Positions 11,901 to 14,711 of a stretch of 14,711 bases of DNA are shown one piece after another (the stretch's first letter is position 1; each line of letters opens with the position of its first letter). Under the pieces are notes generated by a model. The model was given only the letters and a program-made list of their open reading frames with translations. It was not told the origin of the DNA and made no database searches. The stretch spans positions 1 to 14,711 of the forward strand of contig JAAAUF010000635.1 in NCBI GenBank assembly GCA_015499985.1. The letters are read 5' to 3'. The position numbers were made by a program, and so were the translations under genes. Source of the DNA: Haplosporangium gracile. Taxonomy: Eukaryota > Mortierellomycota > Mortierellomycetes > Mortierellales > Mortierellaceae.

Positions 11901-14098
11901 CAAGTCGGTCTTCAGGACATTACTACCCACCTCCGCTGCAGTCGTCACACGCCAGGAACTCCTCTCAGGCGGATGCTGACAAGAGCACGTCTCCAGGAAC
12001 TGTGGGTGCCAGGGTGGGCTCGATCTCGTCGGACCCATTTTATCCGTCGTATTTGGCAGAGGATGACGAGGAGGACGCCGACCGGTGGACATTTGCGTCG
12101 TCGTTGTCATTTGACCAGAGAGAGAACAGTCAGGGCCTGCCCACTTTGCGCTATATACCCACGCGTGCCCACGCCCCCGGCTCGACACAGCGCTCTTTGG
12201 GCCAATCAACAGGCAGCGTTGGTACCAATAGTAACCATCGGATACCTATGATGATCCACCCTGGATCACGACAAGCCAGAAGAGATGCCAGCGGGATGTC
12301 GGTTCTTTCGAGAACCGGATCGTCGCTGGGACCAGGATCGATCTCGTTGGCGGTGGGCTCGTCATCGGATGTGTTGAGCCGTGATGGATCTACCAGCCCT
12401 CGCGATGCGACGCTGTTCAATTCCGTAAGCCCACTGGATCGCGTGTCGTTGATGTGTACCGGACTTGGAGACGATGGGGGTGCAGCAACGCCAGCGGGAC
12501 TTTTGACGGGTGGTGCACAAGCAGGATCGAGATCCGTCCCTGCTCAACAGGCTCAACACGCGACAATGGGTGATGTCTCGAAAGAGTCATCGGTGGGCGA
12601 CCAATCGGCCGTAGATCTGAGACGCAAGGACACAACTTCGACATCGACGACAAAATCCTCAAAGACTTATACGACGCTCGACAGCCCGGCTCTGGTGAGT
12701 CTTGTACAGAATCTGCCGGCACGGTACAAGCCTTCAAACTCACCCAGTCCGATCCATGGTGAGACCAACGATATTGTCTTTGCAGTGGATTCGGATACGC
12801 AGCAACCTATTGTGATTAAGTCGTTTGCACGCAAGGAAGCCTGGGAGCGAGAATGCAGGATCTTGAAGCGATTGAAGGGGCCCTGTGTAGTGGAACTCAG
12901 GCATGTGGCGACGTTGGTATTGTCAGAGACGGATGACCCCAACAAGCCGGCCAAAATCCGGTTGACGATTCTGGAGAGACTGGACGAAACGCTGGCGCAG
13001 ATGTTGAAGAACGCGAGGAAGGCTAAGAAGGTGGCGTTGAGGGAGCAAGCGCGACCAGAGGATGAGTCTTTGGATCTCACGGGTCCTGGACTCTACAAGT
13101 CTGGTCCGGCGTTGGATGAGGGATATATTCGGGACATTGTAAAGGGTGTGTTGAGATGTTTGACATGGTGTCACTCGAGGCGCATTGTGTATTGTGATCT
13201 GAAGCCATCGAACGTCATGCATAACCGAGACGACAATCGGCAGCAATGGAAGTTGATTGACCTCGAATCTTCTAGAGTTGCCAGCGAAGAGTGTATTGGC
13301 ATTGGCACTGTTCGGTACTGCCCTCCAGAAGTTGCCAGGGGAACTACTATCGACAAGCAGGCCTCCTCGGGTGTTATTGCAAATTATAGCATTGACCTCT
13401 GGGCCTTTGGCTGTCTCATTTATGTTAGTTTTCACTCGCTGCTTCGCATTCGTCGTTATTTTATGGTGGTCGCCGGCCCTCCTTCTTTTATCTATTCGTA
13501 TATTAACCTATTATTCTTATTACTGTCGCATTGTTATAGGAATTGTTCTCGACAAGAGCATTGTTCCCGCTCTCCTTGTCGGATGAAACGGTGCTTCACT
13601 TCTTGGCACACCCTTCGGCTGATACTCCGGTGCTCGCCACAGGATTGAGATGGAACTCGTCAAGAGAGTTGGAGATCCCACATTTCGAGCTAGCTGTACC
13701 TGACCTCCAGGCTCGGGATCTGATCCGCATGCTGCTAAAAGCTGACCCCAACCGCCGTGCCACCATGAACCAAGTCCTTGTGCGTTCTGCTTGCTATATG
13801 CTTTTTTTAAAAATATTCTTGCTTTTCTGAGGTGCTTTTGGATTGGGTGGTTTGCTATGCTGTAAAATGCGTTTTGTGCTATTATTGACGCCTATTCTTT
13901 ACTTCATTGACACCATTTTAGAGCTGCGATTACTTGGGAGGAGATGTAGAGCTACAAGAGTCGTATGGACGGAGGTCCATGTCAACAATAGCTTCGAATA
14001 GTCTCTCCCTGTCGCCCACATCCCCTGTATCTGCACACCGACCAACCTCCTCTCCTTCGTCGGCTGGTGCCCCGCAACAATACCATAAAGAGCCGTAA
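8994..14098 (+). CDS. Kelch-repeat transmembrane receptor-like protein kinase
   Basis: Six exons are placed at 8994-9618, 10023-10171, 10660-10927, 11202-13423, 13540-13779 and 13922-14098, all GT-AG and in frame, giving about 1226 aa. Domain order: His-Ser repeat (13-38); basic residues, then a hydrophobic stretch (about 76-98) that may be a late signal sequence; six kelch-like blades (about 104-435) with FGG, HGG, YGG and WGG doublets and closing tryptophans; a transmembrane helix (456-479) followed by RRRSARRK; a Ser/Gly-rich linker (488 to about 850); a kinase domain (about 855-1168); a Ser/Pro tail. Kinase residues: Lys887 (VIK), Glu898 (helix C), YCDLKPSN with Asp1013, Lys1015 and Asn1018, Asp1034 in DLE (instead of DFG), CPPE with Glu1057, and IDLWAFG with Asp1079. 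No GxGxxG loop is obvious. Ectodomain sequons include NAS, NLT and NGT. The predicted role, inferred, is a cell-surface sensor with cytoplasmic kinase output. The 2222-nt exon 4 spans kelch, membrane and kinase without a stop. The N-terminus is the least certain part. Confidence 0.85.
9030..9107 (+). repeat. Coding hexanucleotide repeat (TCACAT)13 encoding His-Ser
   Basis: Thirteen six-base units, nine of them perfect TCACAT, lie in the first exon of the kelch-kinase. In that gene's frame they encode Ser-His pairs, with two Ser-Tyr pairs where CAT has become TAT. All three plus-strand frames stay open across the repeat. Gain or loss of units would preserve the reading frame. Confidence 0.95.
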
Positions 14099-14128
14099 TT
14101 TGAAGCATGGTCGATCATACATAAAAAT

Positions 14129-14134
14129 AATAAA
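14129..14134 (+). terminator. Polyadenylation signal AATAAA for the kelch-kinase
   Basis: A canonical AATAAA lies about 30 nt after the TAA stop at 14096-14098, supporting the end of this gene model. Confidence 0.6.
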
Positions 14135-14148
14135 TCAGCTTAAGTATG

Positions 14149-14179
14149 GCGCGGCGTGGCGTGGTGCCGCGCTTTTTTT
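14149..14179 (+). other. GC-rich hairpin followed by T7
   Basis: Perfect seven-base inverted arms, GCGCGGC (14149-14155) and GCCGCGC (14166-14172), enclose a ten-base loop and are followed by seven T residues. It looks like a bacterial-style terminator but lies 15 nt past a canonical polyadenylation signal. It may help end transcription of the kelch-kinase or separate the two convergent genes. Function is inferred. Confidence 0.5.
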
Positions 14180-14337
14180 AGAACATTTGTTCATCTGTTG
14201 TCGTAGCCAAGGAGGTTCAGACGACTACGACTACGACGACGCGATACTTTCTTGACCTGTACACAAAAACTCTTTTGTTTTGTGTCTGTCCATGGCTTCA
14301 CTGCGCCACCCACATGCGATCCAAAACCAACCCCTTA

Positions 14338-14343
14338 TTTATT
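14338..14343 (-). terminator. Polyadenylation signal AATAAA for the right-edge gene
   Basis: A minus-strand AATAAA lies 45 nt past the stop of the right-edge reading frame, supporting it as a real gene end. Confidence 0.5.
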
Positions 14344-14387
14344 TAAAAAGTGGTTTTTTGTTGTTGTTGTTATTAAGTCAGGCATGT

Positions 14388-14711
14388 TTAGGGAGGTGTA
14401 TCTCCTGAGTTATGAGTGTAACGAAGCCCCGCTTTGTTGATTTCTTCCTCGTAATCGACTGTTTGAGGTGTGGGCTTGCTGGCACCGCCGCCCGCTCGAG
14501 TGTCCCGATATTTTCTAGGATCCTCGGGTATATCGTCGGCGGACCAGAGGCTCTTCTTCTTCCTCCTCTTTCTCTTCTTCTTCCTCTTTCTCCTCTTTCT
14601 CCTTCTCCTCCTCTTCTTCTTCACCTTCCTCTTCTTCTTCACCTTCCTCACCTTCTTCACCTTCTTCACCTTCTTCACCTTCTTCACCTTCTTCACCTTC
14701 TTCACCTTCTT
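14388..14711 (-). CDS. Unidentified Lys/Arg-rich protein, C-terminal part (cut by window edge)
   Basis: A minus-strand frame enters from the right edge and ends at TAA 14390-14388, with at least 105 residues visible. The first half is a Lys/Arg/Val low-complexity block, from KKV triplets to mixed KKRRKR. The second half is of normal composition: SLWSADDIPEDPRKYRDTRAG, a short Gly/Ser/Pro stretch, and VDYEEEINKAGLRYTHNSGD, ending TPP. I do not recognise the family. The very basic block would suit a nuclear or RNA-binding protein, but the composition reflects a 9-nt repeat. The frame is chosen because it alone joins the repeat to the complex C-terminal sequence, and because a polyadenylation signal follows. 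It converges with the kelch-kinase gene, about 290 nt away between stop codons. Confidence 0.5.
   Translation of the reverse strand, partial: KKVKKVKKVKKVKKVKKVKKVRKVKKKRKVKKKRRRRRKRRKRKKKRKRRKKKSLWSADDIPEDPRKYRDTRAGGGASKPTPQTVDYEEEINKAGLRYTHNSGDTPP
14643..14711 (-). repeat. 9-nt tandem repeat encoding Lys-Lys-Val
   Basis: About seven and a half copies of CTTCTTCAC (plus-strand sense), the first with one mismatch, run to the window edge. On the minus strand they read as Lys-Lys-Val triplets in the partial gene. The neighbouring DNA (14560-14642) is a decayed version of similar purine triplets. Confidence 0.9.

Noticed and set aside
11195..13648. A separate single-exon kinase gene
   Set aside because: Its 5' end lacks an ATG and begins mid-blade at an intron acceptor, and its 3' end runs through an intron into the wrong frame. 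The spliced model restores the kelch blades and the kinase C-lobe.

Overview
The window looks like nuclear DNA of a filamentous fungus. Every gene is split by short GT-AG introns (about 55-560 nt), intergenic spacers are short and rich in homopolymer and microsatellite tracts, and the proteins are typically eukaryotic. Dense introns plus a membrane-anchored kelch protein suggest an early-diverging lineage such as Mortierellomycota/Mucoromycota. That placement is inference; I cannot run a phylogeny.

Layout, left to right. (1) 1-922, minus: ubiquitin-ribosomal protein eL40 fusion, cut by the left edge. Its 564-nt intron holds a possible alternative or relic first exon (378-408). (2) 923-1972: spacer. 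(3) 2050-3233, minus: ribosomal protein eL28, four coding exons. (4) 3234-3815: spacer. (5) 3816-5536, minus: CAF1/POP2-type deadenylase of the CCR4-NOT complex, seven exons, 309 aa, complete. (6) 5537-6018: shared divergent promoter. (7) 6019-7595, plus: beta subunit of eIF2B, five exons, 357 aa. (8) 7608-8993: spacer with a T24 run, a purine tract, a GAGT repeat and a long pyrimidine tract. (9) 8994-14098, plus: a six-exon, roughly 1226-aa protein with a six-blade kelch ectodomain, one transmembrane helix, a long Ser-rich cytoplasmic linker and a divergent protein kinase domain. (10) 14388-14711, minus: the lysine/arginine-rich C-terminal end of an unidentified gene, running off the right edge.

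Four of the genes serve translation or mRNA turnover: two ribosomal proteins (one also supplying ubiquitin), the main deadenylase, and the nucleotide-exchange factor that recycles eIF2. The shared theme may be chance, but the head-to-head CAF1/eIF2B-beta pair could share a promoter.

The most notable feature is the kelch-transmembrane-kinase gene. The last kelch blades, the membrane helix, the linker and most of the kinase lie in one uninterrupted 2222-nt exon, so the fusion does not depend on gene prediction. Fungi generally lack animal- or plant-style receptor kinases, so this is a candidate undescribed fungal receptor-like kinase. It has unusual catalytic motifs (YCD for HRD, DLE for DFG, no clear glycine loop) and a histidine-serine repeat at its N-terminus.
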